This document shows, one piece after another, positions 36,527 through 46,594 of a stretch of 64,000 bases of DNA. The position numbers were made by a program, and so were the translations under genes. The stretch is from Bacteroidota bacterium (lineage in GTDB: Bacteria > Bacteroidota > Bacteroidia > Chitinophagales > BACL12), in assembly GCA_016706255.1 (NCBI GenBank), contig JADJJZ010000006.1, positions 744,001 through 808,000 of the forward strand, read 5' to 3'. The notes beneath the pieces are model-generated. The model was not told the origin of the DNA. It saw nothing but the letters and a program-made list of their open reading frames with translations, and searched no databases. Within the stretch, counting starts at the first letter, position 1, and each line of letters starts with the position of its first letter.

Positions 36527-38974
36527 ATGAATAACTTGTTTGCTGATGTGATTTTGCCGTTTGCGTTGGAAAAAAACTATACGTATGCTGTTCCTCAGGA
36601 GTTTGCAGTTATGCTTACCCCCGGGATGCGCGTAGAAGTGCCGTTCAGAAATAAGAGTTATACCGGAATTGTTGCTAAAATTCATAATCTGGTGCCGGCC
36701 GGATATGCACCAAAATTTATAATAGCACTTCCTGATCATCTCCATATTGTAAATAAAATTCAGCTCGAATTTTGGCAGTGGATGGCAGGTTATTATATGT
36801 GTTCAACCGGTGATGTAATGAATGCTGCTTTACCGGCGCCTTACAAACTAAGCAGCGAAACAATTATTGTTTTGCATCAGCAGGCAAATATTGATGCAAA
36901 CGTTTTAGACGATAAAGAATATATTATTGCAGAAGCATTATCGATACAAAAAGAATTGACATTAAAAGATATTCAATTAATTCTGCAACAAAAAACAATT
37001 CAGCCCACTATAAAATCGCTGATTGAAAAAGGTATTGTTTATGTAAAGGAAGAACTCAAAGAAATATATACTCCCAAAACAGAAAAATTTGTTGTATTAA
37101 ATAAACAATATCACGAAGAAAAGGAATTAAGTAAATTGTTTGACGCTATGCAAAAGCATGAAAAACAATTAAATATTCTTATGGTTTATTACCAGATGGC
37201 ACAGGATAATCATCCGGTAAAAAAATCATTGTTGCTGAGAAAATCAGGAGCTGGTGCAGGGGTGCTGAAAACAATGGTAAAAAATGAAATATTTATTGAA
37301 TACGATGAGCAGGTAAGCAGATTGCAATTATATGGAAATGACCAGATTAATGATATTGTAATAAATGAGGAACAAACCAGGGCTTTAATCGAAACACGTG
37401 AATTGTTGCAGGAAAAAAGTACGGTATTAATTCACGGCGTTACCGGAAGTGGTAAAACTGAAGTATATATCGAATTAATAAAAGAATATATTACAGCTGG
37501 GAAGCAGGTTTTATATTTATTGCCGGAAATTGCTTTAACAACACAAATTATTTCTCGCCTAAAAAAAAGGTTCGGCAACCAGATTGGTGTGTATCATTCA
37601 AAATTCAATCAGAATGAACGGATTGAGATCTGGCAAAAAGTTTTGAGCAACGAATATAAAATTATATTAGGTGCACGGTCAGCTTTGTTTTTACCATTTA
37701 ATGAATTAGGATTAATTATTATTGATGAGGAACATGATTATTCCTATAAGCAACACGAACCTGCTCCACGTTATCATGCACGTGATGCGGCTATTTATCT
37801 AGCCTATCTGCATAAAGCTAAAACCGTGTTAGGGACCGCAACCCCTTGTATTGAAACTTATTTCCAGGCAGTTAACGGAAAATTTGGTCTGGTAAAAATG
37901 TTTAAGCGGTATGCTGATATGGCAATGCCTGAAATTCAGATTGCAGATGTAAAAGAAGAGGAAAAAAATAAAACAATGCATTCGCATTTTACTTCTGCAT
38001 TGGTGGGTAGAATGAAATATGCGCTGGATGCAAAAGAGCAAATTATATTATTTCAGAACAGAAGGGGATATGCACCCTTTTTAATTTGTGAGGCTTGTGG
38101 ATGGACACCACGTTGTATTAATTGTGATGTAAATCTTGTTTATCATAAATTTAGTAACGAACTACGTTGCCATTATTGTAATTATACTTCATCAACATAT
38201 AATGTTTGTCCGGCATGTGGCAGCAGCAGAATAATCATAAAAGGATTTGGCACCGAAAAAATAGATGATGAATTACAATATTTATTTCCGGACGCAAAAA
38301 CAGGTCGATTAGATTTGGATACGGTAAAATCAAAACATGGCCATGAAAAAATATTACATGCTTTTGAGTTGGGTGATATTGATATATTAACCGGAACGCA
38401 AATGGTAACCAAAGGACTTGATTTTGACAATGTAAATTTGGTAGGTATTTTAAGTGCGGATCAAATATTAAATTTTTCGGATTTCAGAGCTGCAGAAAGG
38501 GCGTTTCAGATGATTACGCAGGTGAGTGGAAGGGCAGGCCGAAAAAACAGGAAGGGTTTAGTTATGATTCAGGCCATTGCAATTAATCATCCTGTATTAC
38601 AATTTGTGCGGCAACATGATTATGCGGGATTTTATAAAAAAGAAATAGCTGAGCGGCAGCAGTTTGGTTATCCGCCGTTTACAAGATTAATACGGATAAC
38701 CTTACGTCATTCAAAAGTAGAAACGGTAAATAAAACGGCTGCATGGTTGGGTGGAGAATTGAAAAATCAGTTAGGAGAACGTGTTTTGGGTCCTGCGATT
38801 CCAGGTATCCCACGCATCAGAAACAAGTATTTATCGGAAATCATGATTAAATACCCTAACAACAGAGTGAGTGGTGAATTTGTTAAAAACATCATTAAAC
38901 TTGAAGTTGAGAAATTGCAGTTAAACCCTGCACATAAACGGGTTGAAATCCTCATTGATGTTGACCCAATGTAG
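36527..38974 (+). CDS. priA: Primosomal protein N' (replication restart helicase PriA)
   Basis: An 815-residue superfamily 2 helicase. Domains in order are the 3'-DNA-binding domain (about 1-100), winged helix (about 120-190), helicase core with Walker A GVTGSGKTEVY (about 305) and DEEH box (about 400), a zinc-binding insert with eight Cys (CEACGWTPRCINC, CHYCNYTSS, CPACGS), and the C-terminal domain ending near VEILIDVDP. It reloads the replisome at stalled forks. The length is slightly over the E. coli protein (about 730). The rrf2 gene starts 20 bases later. Confidence 0.96.
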   Translation: MNNLFADVILPFALEKNYTYAVPQEFAVMLTPGMRVEVPFRNKSYTGIVAKIHNLVPAGYAPKFIIALPDHLHIVNKIQLEFWQWMAGYYMCSTGDVMNAALPAPYKLSSETIIVLHQQANIDANVLDDKEYIIAEALSIQKELTLKDIQLILQQKTIQPTIKSLIEKGIVYVKEELKEIYTPKTEKFVVLNKQYHEEKELSKLFDAMQKHEKQLNILMVYYQMAQDNHPVKKSLLLRKSGAGAGVLKTMVKNEIFIEYDEQVSRLQLYGNDQINDIVINEEQTRALIETRELLQEKSTVLIHGVTGSGKTEVYIELIKEYITAGKQVLYLLPEIALTTQIISRLKKRFGNQIGVYHSKFNQNERIEIWQKVLSNEYKIILGARSALFLPFNELGLIIIDEEHDYSYKQHEPAPRYHARDAAIYLAYLHKAKTVLGTATPCIETYFQAVNGKFGLVKMFKRYADMAMPEIQIADVKEEEKNKTMHSHFTSALVGRMKYALDAKEQIILFQNRRGYAPFLICEACGWTPRCINCDVNLVYHKFSNELRCHYCNYTSSTYNVCPACGSSRIIIKGFGTEKIDDELQYLFPDAKTGRLDLDTVKSKHGHEKILHAFELGDIDILTGTQMVTKGLDFDNVNLVGILSADQILNFSDFRAAERAFQMITQVSGRAGRKNRKGLVMIQAIAINHPVLQFVRQHDYAGFYKKEIAERQQFGYPPFTRLIRITLRHSKVETVNKTAAWLGGELKNQLGERVLGPAIPGIPRIRNKYLSEIMIKYPNNRVSGEFVKNIIKLEVEKLQLNPAHKRVEILIDVDPM

Positions 38975-38982
38975 TATCTTTG
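38975..38982 (+). promoter_or_regulatory. Promoter -7 element of the Rrf2 regulator gene
   Basis: TATCTTTG matches TAnnTTTG exactly and overlaps the priA stop. It lies 11 bases before the ATG at 38994. A TTG at 38955-38957 gives a 17-base spacer as a weak -33. The regulator may thus be transcribed apart from priA. Confidence 0.5.
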
Positions 38983-38993
38983 CAGCCGAAGTT

Positions 38994-39434
38994 ATGTTAT
39001 CTAAAAAAGCGAAATACGGATTAAAAGCCATGTTTTACCTAGGTAAGAAATTTGGCAAAGGCCCTGTCCTGATATCCGACCTTGCAGAAGAGGAAAATAT
39101 TCCCAAAAAATTTCTTGAGCTCATCCTGCTCGAATTAAAGAAAAACGGGTTATTACACAGTAAAATGGGTAAAGGTGGTGGCTATTCATTAAGCAAATCG
39201 CCCGACGACATAACGGTTGGTCAAATAGTGAGGGTTTTGGATGGTCCATTGGCGCCAATACCATGTGTAAGTAAAACGGCCTATCGCAAATGTGACGAGT
39301 GCGATAATGAAAAAACCTGTGAAATAAGGAAAATCATGATGCAGGTGCGCGAGGCATCAGCTGCCATTTTAGACCATACCAGTTTAATGGAAGCACCAAA
39401 AGCAGTATTCACTGTAAATCGAAAAACTAAATAA
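38994..39434 (+). CDS. Rrf2 family transcriptional regulator
   Basis: A 146-residue regulator; I start at MLSKKAKYGLKAMFYLG, the usual Rrf2 opening, instead of an in-frame ATG 17 codons upstream inside priA. The winged helix (about 1-80) includes LISDLAEEENIPKKFLELILLELKKNGLLHSKMGKGGGYSL (key R/K and GxGGGY wing). The C-terminal part has PCVSKTAYRKCDECDNEKTCEI with four Cys. These Cys resemble, but are not identical to, the IscR cluster site; CymR has none. It is followed by a porin and a permease preceded by similar palindromes, so it probably regulates them. Confidence 0.9.
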   Translation: MLSKKAKYGLKAMFYLGKKFGKGPVLISDLAEEENIPKKFLELILLELKKNGLLHSKMGKGGGYSLSKSPDDITVGQIVRVLDGPLAPIPCVSKTAYRKCDECDNEKTCEIRKIMMQVREASAAILDHTSLMEAPKAVFTVNRKTK

Positions 39435-39485
39435 ATATCAAGCGGTACAGGTCATTACAATTTAAAAAAATAAATATGTATTAAA

Positions 39486-39521
39486 ATATTCTACTAATTC
39501 GATAGAATATATAGATATTTG
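39486..39521 (+). promoter_or_regulatory. Inverted-repeat operator and promoter of the anion porin gene
   Basis: A 25-bp palindrome has perfect 8-bp arms ATATTCTA / TAGAATAT (39486-39493 and 39503-39510) around nine bases. It is followed directly by GATATTTG (39514-39521), a one-mismatch -7 element, so the palindrome covers the -33 region. The core CTACTAATTCGATAGAATA (39491-39509) matches 16 of 19 bases of the site upstream of the SLC13 gene. The likely ligand is the upstream Rrf2 protein. Confidence 0.65.
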
Positions 39522-39543
39522 TGCCGCACAAAAAAACACGTTT

Positions 39544-40587
39544 ATGAAATCGACAATTTTACTATTAGCAGTTATGTTTTGTATTACGGTTGGGGTAAAG
39601 GCTCAATCGGGCACACAGGTAGAAACTTACAATGTGAAAGTTTCTCAAAAAATTGAATTACGCGGATTAACACATATTCGTTACCAGCTTTTTGAAGATT
39701 CAACCAAATTTGATGCATTTGATTTAAGAAGAGCGCGTTTGGATTTCAGAGGAGATATTGCTCCGAAAATTGGTTACCGTTTACACACAGAGTTAGCCGG
39801 AACACCTAAAATTTTGGATGCGACATTTGTTTACAAACCATACGAATGGTTAAATGTGAATGTTGGTCAAAGCAAGTATCCTGTATGTTACGACAACTTA
39901 TATTCACCATGGACATTATTAACAGTAAGCAGAACACAAATTGATAATAGTTTATCATTCCGTGAAAGCGATTTATATGGTAACCAAAACGGCCGTGATA
40001 TCGGACTTTGGTTAAGTGGTAAATATAGTATTGGAAAAGAAGAAGCAAAACGCCCGCTTTTAGATTATACATTAGGTATTTACAATGGTTCGGGAATTAA
40101 TGTTGCGGATAACAATCAGGATAAAGATATTTCTGCAGCATTGGGTATTTCTCCTGTTAAAGATTTATGGTTGTATGGTCGTTACCTAAGCGGTGTAGGA
40201 CAAACTGTAATTCATCCGGGTGTAGATGCAACAAGAAGTCGTTTTGGTGGTAATATCTCTTATAAATACAAAAACTTTTTAATTGAAGGTGAATACCTTG
40301 CGGCATCTGACAAAAGCGATAGCTTAGGTTTACTGGAGCGCAATGGTTATTACGTAACCTTAGGTTATACACCAATTAAAGATAAATTGCAGGTAGTGGT
40401 TCGTTTAGATAATTATGATCCGAATACAGCTGTTGATGATAATATCACAAATAAGTATATTCTGGGAGCAAGTTATTTCTTCACAAAAAACACAAGAATT
40501 CAATTAGAATACGACCTTGTTTTAGAAGAAGCAGAAACACAAAAAGAAAACAATTTATTTGCAATTCAATTTCAGGCTGGTTTTTAA
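39544..40587 (+). CDS. OprP/O-like anion porin
   Basis: A 347-residue outer-membrane porin of the phosphate-selective porin O and P family. The signal peptide covers residues 1-21 (VKA-Q), then FDAFDLRRARLDFRGDIAPKIGYRLHTELA is the family signature, and the C-terminal strand ends in Phe (NNLFAIQFQAGF). Amphipathic strands fill the rest. OprP-type porins conduct small anions such as phosphate, but the neighbouring Rrf2 regulator and SLC13 transporter point to sulfate or a similar anion. It has its own promoter and no close partner upstream. Confidence 0.85.
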   Translation: MKSTILLLAVMFCITVGVKAQSGTQVETYNVKVSQKIELRGLTHIRYQLFEDSTKFDAFDLRRARLDFRGDIAPKIGYRLHTELAGTPKILDATFVYKPYEWLNVNVGQSKYPVCYDNLYSPWTLLTVSRTQIDNSLSFRESDLYGNQNGRDIGLWLSGKYSIGKEEAKRPLLDYTLGIYNGSGINVADNNQDKDISAALGISPVKDLWLYGRYLSGVGQTVIHPGVDATRSRFGGNISYKYKNFLIEGEYLAASDKSDSLGLLERNGYYVTLGYTPIKDKLQVVVRLDNYDPNTAVDDNITNKYILGASYFFTKNTRIQLEYDLVLEEAETQKENNLFAIQFQAGF

Positions 40588-40638
40588 TTGAATAAAAGGA
40601 AGGCAAAATTAATTGTTGGATAATACCTTTTTAAATAT

Positions 40639-40657
40639 CTACTAAATATATAGAATA
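40639..40657 (+). promoter_or_regulatory. Operator-like site before the SLC13 transporter gene
   Basis: CTACTAAATATATAGAATA agrees with the porin operator in 16 of 19 bases, with mismatches confined to the four central positions. It lies 26 bases upstream of the start at 40683. The symmetry is weaker than for the porin site. Confidence 0.6.
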
Positions 40658-40682
40658 ATTTAAAATCTTTTATTAATTTTTT

Positions 40683-42446
40683 ATGGAAATTGCTATTGTA
40701 CTAACCCTGTTAGTATTGGCTATTATTGCCTTTTCGACCGAAAAGCTATCGGTTGACGTTGTTACTATGACCGCAGTTTTGCTGCTGGTAGTATTTGGAA
40801 TTATTGATTATAAGGAAGCTTTTGCGCCATTTGGCAGCGACTTTATTATCATGCTTGCCTCCATTTTTATTGTTACTTCTGCTATTGATTCATCCGGTGT
40901 TCTCGAACATTGGACCAATAAGCTGATGAACAGGAAGGGTGGGAGTCAGATGAAATTAATAATGCCGATGATTACCATTACCAGCGCTTTTTCGGCCTTT
41001 ATGAATAATACTACGGTAACGGCGTTGATGATTAACCCGGCAATGGCCATTGCTAAAAAATCGGGAATTAACTTTTCAAAAATTTTATTACCACTTGCTT
41101 TTGCTTCCATTGTAGGCGGAACCTGTACTTTAATCGGAACCTCAACCAACGTTGCCGTTAATGCTTATTTAGGTAAAAACGGATATGCTGAATTTGGCAT
41201 GTGGGACTTTACCTGGATCGGAGTTATAATGGTTATTGTAACATTGCTGTATATGGCACTGGTTGGTGTGCGTATGTTACCAAACCGACATAATGGCGAA
41301 TTAACTGCCGAATATGGGGTTCGCGAATACTTAAGTGAGATAAAAGTATTAAAAGATTCTTCACTTATTGGTCAGGTAATTCACGATTCGGATATCAGCA
41401 AAATGGGATTTACTGTTTTGGCGGTAATTCGTGGTGACAGACAATTTGCACCAGGACCCAATGTATCATTCAGAGAAGGGGATATTGTTTTGGTGAAAGG
41501 CAAAATGCAACTATTACTTGCTGTAAAGAATACAAAAGGTATTGACATCGTAGCTGATACTTTAGATTTTTATAAAGCAGATGGTAAAGCACTCAAATTA
41601 ACTGAGGTGGTAATTCCGGGACGTTCTGATTTAGCAGGGTCAACTATTGCCGAAATTGATTTCAGAAGAAAATACGGAATGGTAATAGTTGCCATTAACC
41701 GTGAAGGAAAAAATATTACCGAACAATTAAACAATATCGTAATTGAAGTAGGTGATATGTTATTAGTGCAAGGTTCAGATGATTCATTTACGAAATTAAA
41801 AAATCACCACGACTTAGTTGTTTTAAGTGCACATGAACCACAAGTTAAAAATTTATGGAAGGGTTATTTTGCACTTGGATTTTTCTGTCTCGCAATTATT
41901 ATCAGTTCAATTAAATTTTTTAATGTGCACGTTTCTGTCGCGTTTATGGCCAGCGCTGTATTAAGTATGTTGGTTGGTGCAGTTAAACCCGATGACGCTT
42001 ACAAAACAATTGAGTGGAAATTATTAGTGTTAATTGCAGGTATGACAGCATTTGGAACTGCTATGGGCAATTCAGGTGCAGATAAATATCTTGCAGGATT
42101 AATTGTTGACTGGTTTGGTGGTTTTGGCCCCCAGGGTATAATGCTGGGATTTATGGTATTAACCGTATTGCTTACACAACCAATGAGTAACGCAGCAGCA
42201 GCGCTTGTAGTTTTACCTGTTGCTCTGGAAGCAGCGAACACATTACACGTAAATCCGGTCAGTTATGCTATTGCTGTTATGTTATCGGCTTCAGTTTCAT
42301 TAATTACACCATTTGAACCTTCGTGTATTTTGGTGTATGGACCGGGGAAATATAAATTTGTCGACTTTGTAAAAGTGGGTGGTATTTTAACTGCTATACT
42401 TGTTGCCATTATATATTTTGCTATTCCAATGCAATGGCCGCTATAA
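40683..42446 (+). CDS. SLC13/DASS family anion transporter with two RCK_C domains
   Basis: A 587-residue inner-membrane transporter. The N-terminal half has spans with MNNTTVTALMINPAM and GTCTLIGTSTNVAVNAYLG (the SNT motif of DASS carriers); two TrkA-C (RCK_C) domains lie at about 200-295 and 298-375; the C-terminal half has TQPMSNAAAALVVLPVA, the second SN motif. This architecture (SLC13 with paired RCK_C) is shared with sulfate transporters such as SAC1-type and YfbS-type proteins. Together with the shared operator it forms a likely sulfate uptake unit with the porin; the substrate is inference. Confidence 0.88.
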   Translation: MEIAIVLTLLVLAIIAFSTEKLSVDVVTMTAVLLLVVFGIIDYKEAFAPFGSDFIIMLASIFIVTSAIDSSGVLEHWTNKLMNRKGGSQMKLIMPMITITSAFSAFMNNTTVTALMINPAMAIAKKSGINFSKILLPLAFASIVGGTCTLIGTSTNVAVNAYLGKNGYAEFGMWDFTWIGVIMVIVTLLYMALVGVRMLPNRHNGELTAEYGVREYLSEIKVLKDSSLIGQVIHDSDISKMGFTVLAVIRGDRQFAPGPNVSFREGDIVLVKGKMQLLLAVKNTKGIDIVADTLDFYKADGKALKLTEVVIPGRSDLAGSTIAEIDFRRKYGMVIVAINREGKNITEQLNNIVIEVGDMLLVQGSDDSFTKLKNHHDLVVLSAHEPQVKNLWKGYFALGFFCLAIIISSIKFFNVHVSVAFMASAVLSMLVGAVKPDDAYKTIEWKLLVLIAGMTAFGTAMGNSGADKYLAGLIVDWFGGFGPQGIMLGFMVLTVLLTQPMSNAAAALVVLPVALEAANTLHVNPVSYAIAVMLSASVSLITPFEPSCILVYGPGKYKFVDFVKVGGILTAILVAIIYFAIPMQWPL

Positions 42447-42462
42447 AAAAATAACATTTACC

Positions 42463-42494
42463 TAAAGGGCAATTAACTATTTAATTGCCCTTTT
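42463..42494. terminator. Bidirectional terminator between SLC13 and P-type ATPase genes
   Basis: AAAGGGCAATTAA and TTAATTGCCCTTT form a 13-bp perfect stem with A and T tracts on both sides. It serves both convergent genes and overlaps the last codons of the ATPase gene. Confidence 0.85.
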
Positions 42495-44983
42495 TTTATG
42501 CGTAAACGATAACGCTTTTTTAGTAATTCAACCCATAAAACTGATATAGCAGCAATACCAAAACAAATAAGTAATTCAGATATTTTTAAAGGGACAAACA
42601 TAAAAAGTTTTTGAACCGGTTGAATATAAAGAGATGCTAACAAAATAGCAATAGAGATAATTAAAATCAAAGGCACTAATTTGTTTTTATATTTTAGAGT
42701 TACAAAAATGGATTGTAAGAATGAGCGATTAACCAATGTAAGTAAAAGATTACTAAATATTAAAATCGAATAGATACAACTGCGTACGAATGTTTGATCG
42801 TAGCCATTATGCATCAGAAAATAAGCAGGAGTTAAACAACCGGCTGTAATTACCAATCCTTGCAAAATACTAAGCGATAATTCATTCATCGAAAAAAAGT
42901 TTTGCTGAACTGTCCGTGGTTTTTTCAGCATACTATCGGGCTCTGCAGGTTCATTCTCAAAAATGATAGAGCAGGTAGGTCCCATAATTAATTCTAAAAA
43001 AATTACATGGATTGGATTAAAAAAATCAGTAAAATCCCAAAACAATAATAATGGAATTGTTACGATAAGTATAATGGGAATATGAATACTGATAATATAA
43101 CGAATTGCTTTTTTCAGGTTCTCATAAATTCTTCTACCCAAAGCAACAGCCTCAACCATATGTTGCATATCATCATCAGTTATAATTAACGAAGCAGCTT
43201 GTTTTGCAGTTTCCGTTCCACGTTTGCCCATTGCAATACCAATATGTGCAGCCTTTAGTGCAGGCCCGTCATTTACACCATCTCCTGTCATGGCAACTAC
43301 TTCACCATTTCTTTTCAGCGCTTCAACCACTTTTAATTTTGCATCCGGAAACATGCGCACAAATAAATTGGTTTTGCTTACTTCTTTCGACAGCGTTGAA
43401 TCATCCATTTCCATTATTTCGTTTCCTGTCAGGGCAGCAGCTTCACTTTTTAATCCGATTTGTTGCGCAATGGCCAGAGCGGTTGCTGCATAATCGCCGG
43501 TAATCATTTTAACCTGAATGCCGGCTTTGTAAAATGATTCAATAATGGAAGCAGTATTTTTTTTAGGCGGATCATAAAATGCAATTAAACCTAATACATG
43601 ATAAATAAATGATTCCTGTAAAACCGGAAATTTTGTTGTAGTATTTTCTACCAATGCAACAGCCAAAACGCGAAAACCACGCGAAGCAAATTGTTCTGTT
43701 TGTTGCATGATTATTTTTTTGTCGCCATCACTTAAATTGGATTGCGCCAAAACTGTTTCAACACCACCCTTGCACGCAATTATAGTTTCGCTTTTATCAT
43801 TTTGATAAATATGTGTCATAACAGGTGGTGAACCTGACAATGGATATTCATGCACCATTTTAAATTGTTTGCGTAAATCAATACTATTTACAGTGCCATA
43901 TGCATCATGAATTGATTTTTCCATTGGGTCAAAAGGATTTACTTCTGAAGCCCACATAGCGTATTCTAAAACTTTACCGGCTTCAATGGAATTATTTGTA
44001 TAATCAAAAACTTTTTTTGATTCAAAATCATAAATCGCGGCAAGCTGCATTTTATTTTCTGTTAATGTGCCGGTTTTGTCGGTGCAGATTACTGTAGCTG
44101 CACCTAAAGCTTCTACCGTTTGTGGCGAACGTGCAATTACATTTTTTTTATATAAATGGTAAGCGCCTAAGGCTAAAAAAGTACTAAAAGCAACCGGTAA
44201 TTCTTCCGGTAAAACAGACATGGCTAATGTTAAACCATGCAATAAACCTTGTAAAAAACTTCCTGTTGTGTAAAAATTAATTCCCCAAACAATAAAAAAT
44301 GCAATTACACCTGCAATTACCATTTGCTGAATAAATTTATTCATTTGCTGTTGCAATGGCGTTTTGCTGATAACAATTTTGTTTAAACTTTCACCAATTT
44401 TTCCAAGCGAAGTTGTGCTACCAATAGCAGTTACTTGAGCTATACATGCTCCGGTAACAACTAAGGTGCCTTTATAAATTGGAACGGGCTCATCACCCGG
44501 TGATTTAAATACCGCTAATGATTCACCTGTTAATGTACTTTCATTTACTGAAAAATCATGTGCCTCCAGCAAAACAGCATCTGCCGGAATTATATTACCA
44601 TCTTCGCAAACTAAAATATCATTAACTACGATATCGGCAATAGGTAAAGTAATAGTTGCGCCATTTCTGATAACCTTCGCACCGGCATCGGTTAATTTTT
44701 TTAATGCTTCTACAGCATTATTACTTCTGTTTTCCTGAAATAAAGAAATTCCGGCAACAAAACATAAGGCGCCAATCATGATAAACCCTTCTCCTGATTC
44801 ACCTAAAATGAAATAAATAATAGATGCAACAACCAGAATAATGAACATTGGCTCCTTAATAATACCGAAAATGAGGTGCCATAATTTTTTCTGACTTACC
44901 TGGGTATTTTCGTTTGTACCAAATTTTAAACGGTTCTGTTGCACTTCCGGCTCCGTTAAGCCATTATAACTTTTATGCTCCAT
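42473..44983 (-). CDS. P-type cation ATPase (P2, calcium-pump-like)
   Basis: An 836-residue P-type ATPase. The actuator loop is STLTGESLAV, the first metal-site span has PEELPVAFSTFLALGAY (PEELP in place of PEGLP), the phosphorylation site is ICTDKTGTLTENK, the hinge is MVTGDYAATALAIA and TGDGVNDGPALKAAHIGIAMGKRGT. About ten spans are predicted, and the C-terminal cation-transporter part is complete. This pattern fits type IIA/IIB Ca2+ or related pumps; no heavy-metal CPx motif or N-terminal CxxC domain is present. It stands alone with its own terminator, so the ion cannot be fixed from context. Confidence 0.88.
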   Translation of the reverse strand: MEHKSYNGLTEPEVQQNRLKFGTNENTQVSQKKLWHLIFGIIKEPMFIILVVASIIYFILGESGEGFIMIGALCFVAGISLFQENRSNNAVEALKKLTDAGAKVIRNGATITLPIADIVVNDILVCEDGNIIPADAVLLEAHDFSVNESTLTGESLAVFKSPGDEPVPIYKGTLVVTGACIAQVTAIGSTTSLGKIGESLNKIVISKTPLQQQMNKFIQQMVIAGVIAFFIVWGINFYTTGSFLQGLLHGLTLAMSVLPEELPVAFSTFLALGAYHLYKKNVIARSPQTVEALGAATVICTDKTGTLTENKMQLAAIYDFESKKVFDYTNNSIEAGKVLEYAMWASEVNPFDPMEKSIHDAYGTVNSIDLRKQFKMVHEYPLSGSPPVMTHIYQNDKSETIIACKGGVETVLAQSNLSDGDKKIIMQQTEQFASRGFRVLAVALVENTTTKFPVLQESFIYHVLGLIAFYDPPKKNTASIIESFYKAGIQVKMITGDYAATALAIAQQIGLKSEAAALTGNEIMEMDDSTLSKEVSKTNLFVRMFPDAKLKVVEALKRNGEVVAMTGDGVNDGPALKAAHIGIAMGKRGTETAKQAASLIITDDDMQHMVEAVALGRRIYENLKKAIRYIISIHIPIILIVTIPLLLFWDFTDFFNPIHVIFLELIMGPTCSIIFENEPAEPDSMLKKPRTVQQNFFSMNELSLSILQGLVITAGCLTPAYFLMHNGYDQTFVRSCIYSILIFSNLLLTLVNRSFLQSIFVTLKYKNKLVPLILIISIAILLASLYIQPVQKLFMFVPLKISELLICFGIAAISVLWVELLKKRYRLRIKKGQLNS

Positions 44984-45169
44984 AATGATGCCCTGAAAAT
45001 GTAGAACTTAAAGTTAATTATAAAGCAACTCGTACCAAGTGATTATTATCACCATTCGGGGAATTAACTTAATGCAATACACTTAAAGCAAATGGATCAA
45101 TTTACCATCCGGAAATAAATTTAATCTCCCCCCCCAAAAAAAACACATATAAAATTTAAAATGCAGGCG

Positions 45170-46594
45170 TTATTTCCCTTTTCCCTGAAAAATGATCAGA
45201 ACAGTGTAGAACATAATTTTAAAGTCGATGGCCAGGCTCATATTTTCAATGTAAAGCAGGTCGTATTTCATACGTTGCACCATTTGACTCACATCGCTGG
45301 CATAACCAAATTTCACCATTCCCCAGCTTGTTAAACCCGGTTTTACTTTTTGGAGATGTTTATAGGAAGGTGCAATTTGCGTAATTTGGTCAATATAATA
45401 TTGGCGTTCAGGTCGTGGGCCAACTAGACTCATTTCACCTTTCAGGATATTAAATATTTGTGGTAATTCATCAAAACGCCATTTGCGCATAACTCTGCCC
45501 CAAGGTGTAATGCGTTCATCATTTTCGCTACTTAATGCCGGACCATGTTGTTCAGCATCGGTATACATTGAACGAAATTTTATTATGGTGAATGGTTTGT
45601 TATTTATGCCAACACGTTGCTGATAATAAAAAATTGGACCTTTAGATGATAGTTTAACTTTAATGGCAATAAACAGGTATAAGGGCCATAAAATTAAAAA
45701 TGCAAACAGTGCAACCGTAATATCAATTCCGCGTTTAATTGTGCGTTGCCAGCGTGGCATTAAATCGGGATAAATTTCAATCAATACTGCACCGAGCACA
45801 TTACTCATTTTCACACTTCCCGATAATATATCATACATATCGGGAACAATTTTAATTACAATATTGCCTTTTTCAGCAAGCTTATCAATTATTTCATTTA
45901 ATAAATGATGTTCTGAAGTTTCAATAGCGATAATTACCTCATCTACATTTCTTGAATTAATAATGTCACTGAGTTGTTTTAAGTTGCCTAAGCAGGGCAT
46001 GTATTTATCTAATTCGGAACCGTGATTGCCGTTTGCTTCCACATATCCGATAAATGCATAACCCAGCGATTTTTTGTAATGAATAATTTCCTGATGTATG
46101 GAAGCTGCACGCTGGTCGCTGCCAATAATTATGGTATTATACGCAACAACACCTTTTTGTAATTGCCGTTTTGCTCTGGTTAAAATTACCATGCGCAATA
46201 AAACCGTTACCAAAAATTGTCCGCCAAATAATAAAAAGAATATCTGATAATAATCGCGATAATCACTTACATAGTCATCCAGTAAAAGCGCAAAAAATAT
46301 GATCAATACACCGATAAATGAAACAACAAAAGTTCTTGTTATTTCCGCCAATCGCGATTTGCGATAAATGTCGGTGTAAGATCCTGCTATAAAATGTAAA
46401 ACAATCCAAATAAGCGGAATGGCGAATATGCCATAAAAGAAGTTTTTATCGTTAAATACCTGACGATTAATATCTACAGGTAAATCTTCAATCACAAATT
46501 TACGATACAAAAATAAACCGGCCCATACCAGCATTGCTGCTATATAATCCAACAGGATATAGGTGAGTATTCCGATTTTCTTTTTAAATCGCAT
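45170..46594 (-). CDS. Polyprenyl-phosphate sugar phosphotransferase (WcaJ/WbaP-like)
   Basis: A 474-residue membrane enzyme. Four N-terminal spans, a CoA-binding-like Rossmann domain (about 150-260), one further span (about 290-310) and the catalytic C-terminal domain with FRSMYTDAEQHGP, KWRFDELPQIFNILKGEMSLVGPRPE and SWGMVKFGYASD. It transfers a hexose-1-phosphate to undecaprenyl phosphate to start exopolysaccharide or O-antigen synthesis. The ATG shares one base with the stop of the preceding lipoprotein gene (TAATG), so the two are coupled. Confidence 0.93.
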   Translation of the reverse strand: MRFKKKIGILTYILLDYIAAMLVWAGLFLYRKFVIEDLPVDINRQVFNDKNFFYGIFAIPLIWIVLHFIAGSYTDIYRKSRLAEITRTFVVSFIGVLIIFFALLLDDYVSDYRDYYQIFFLLFGGQFLVTVLLRMVILTRAKRQLQKGVVAYNTIIIGSDQRAASIHQEIIHYKKSLGYAFIGYVEANGNHGSELDKYMPCLGNLKQLSDIINSRNVDEVIIAIETSEHHLLNEIIDKLAEKGNIVIKIVPDMYDILSGSVKMSNVLGAVLIEIYPDLMPRWQRTIKRGIDITVALFAFLILWPLYLFIAIKVKLSSKGPIFYYQQRVGINNKPFTIIKFRSMYTDAEQHGPALSSENDERITPWGRVMRKWRFDELPQIFNILKGEMSLVGPRPERQYYIDQITQIAPSYKHLQKVKPGLTSWGMVKFGYASDVSQMVQRMKYDLLYIENMSLAIDFKIMFYTVLIIFQGKGK

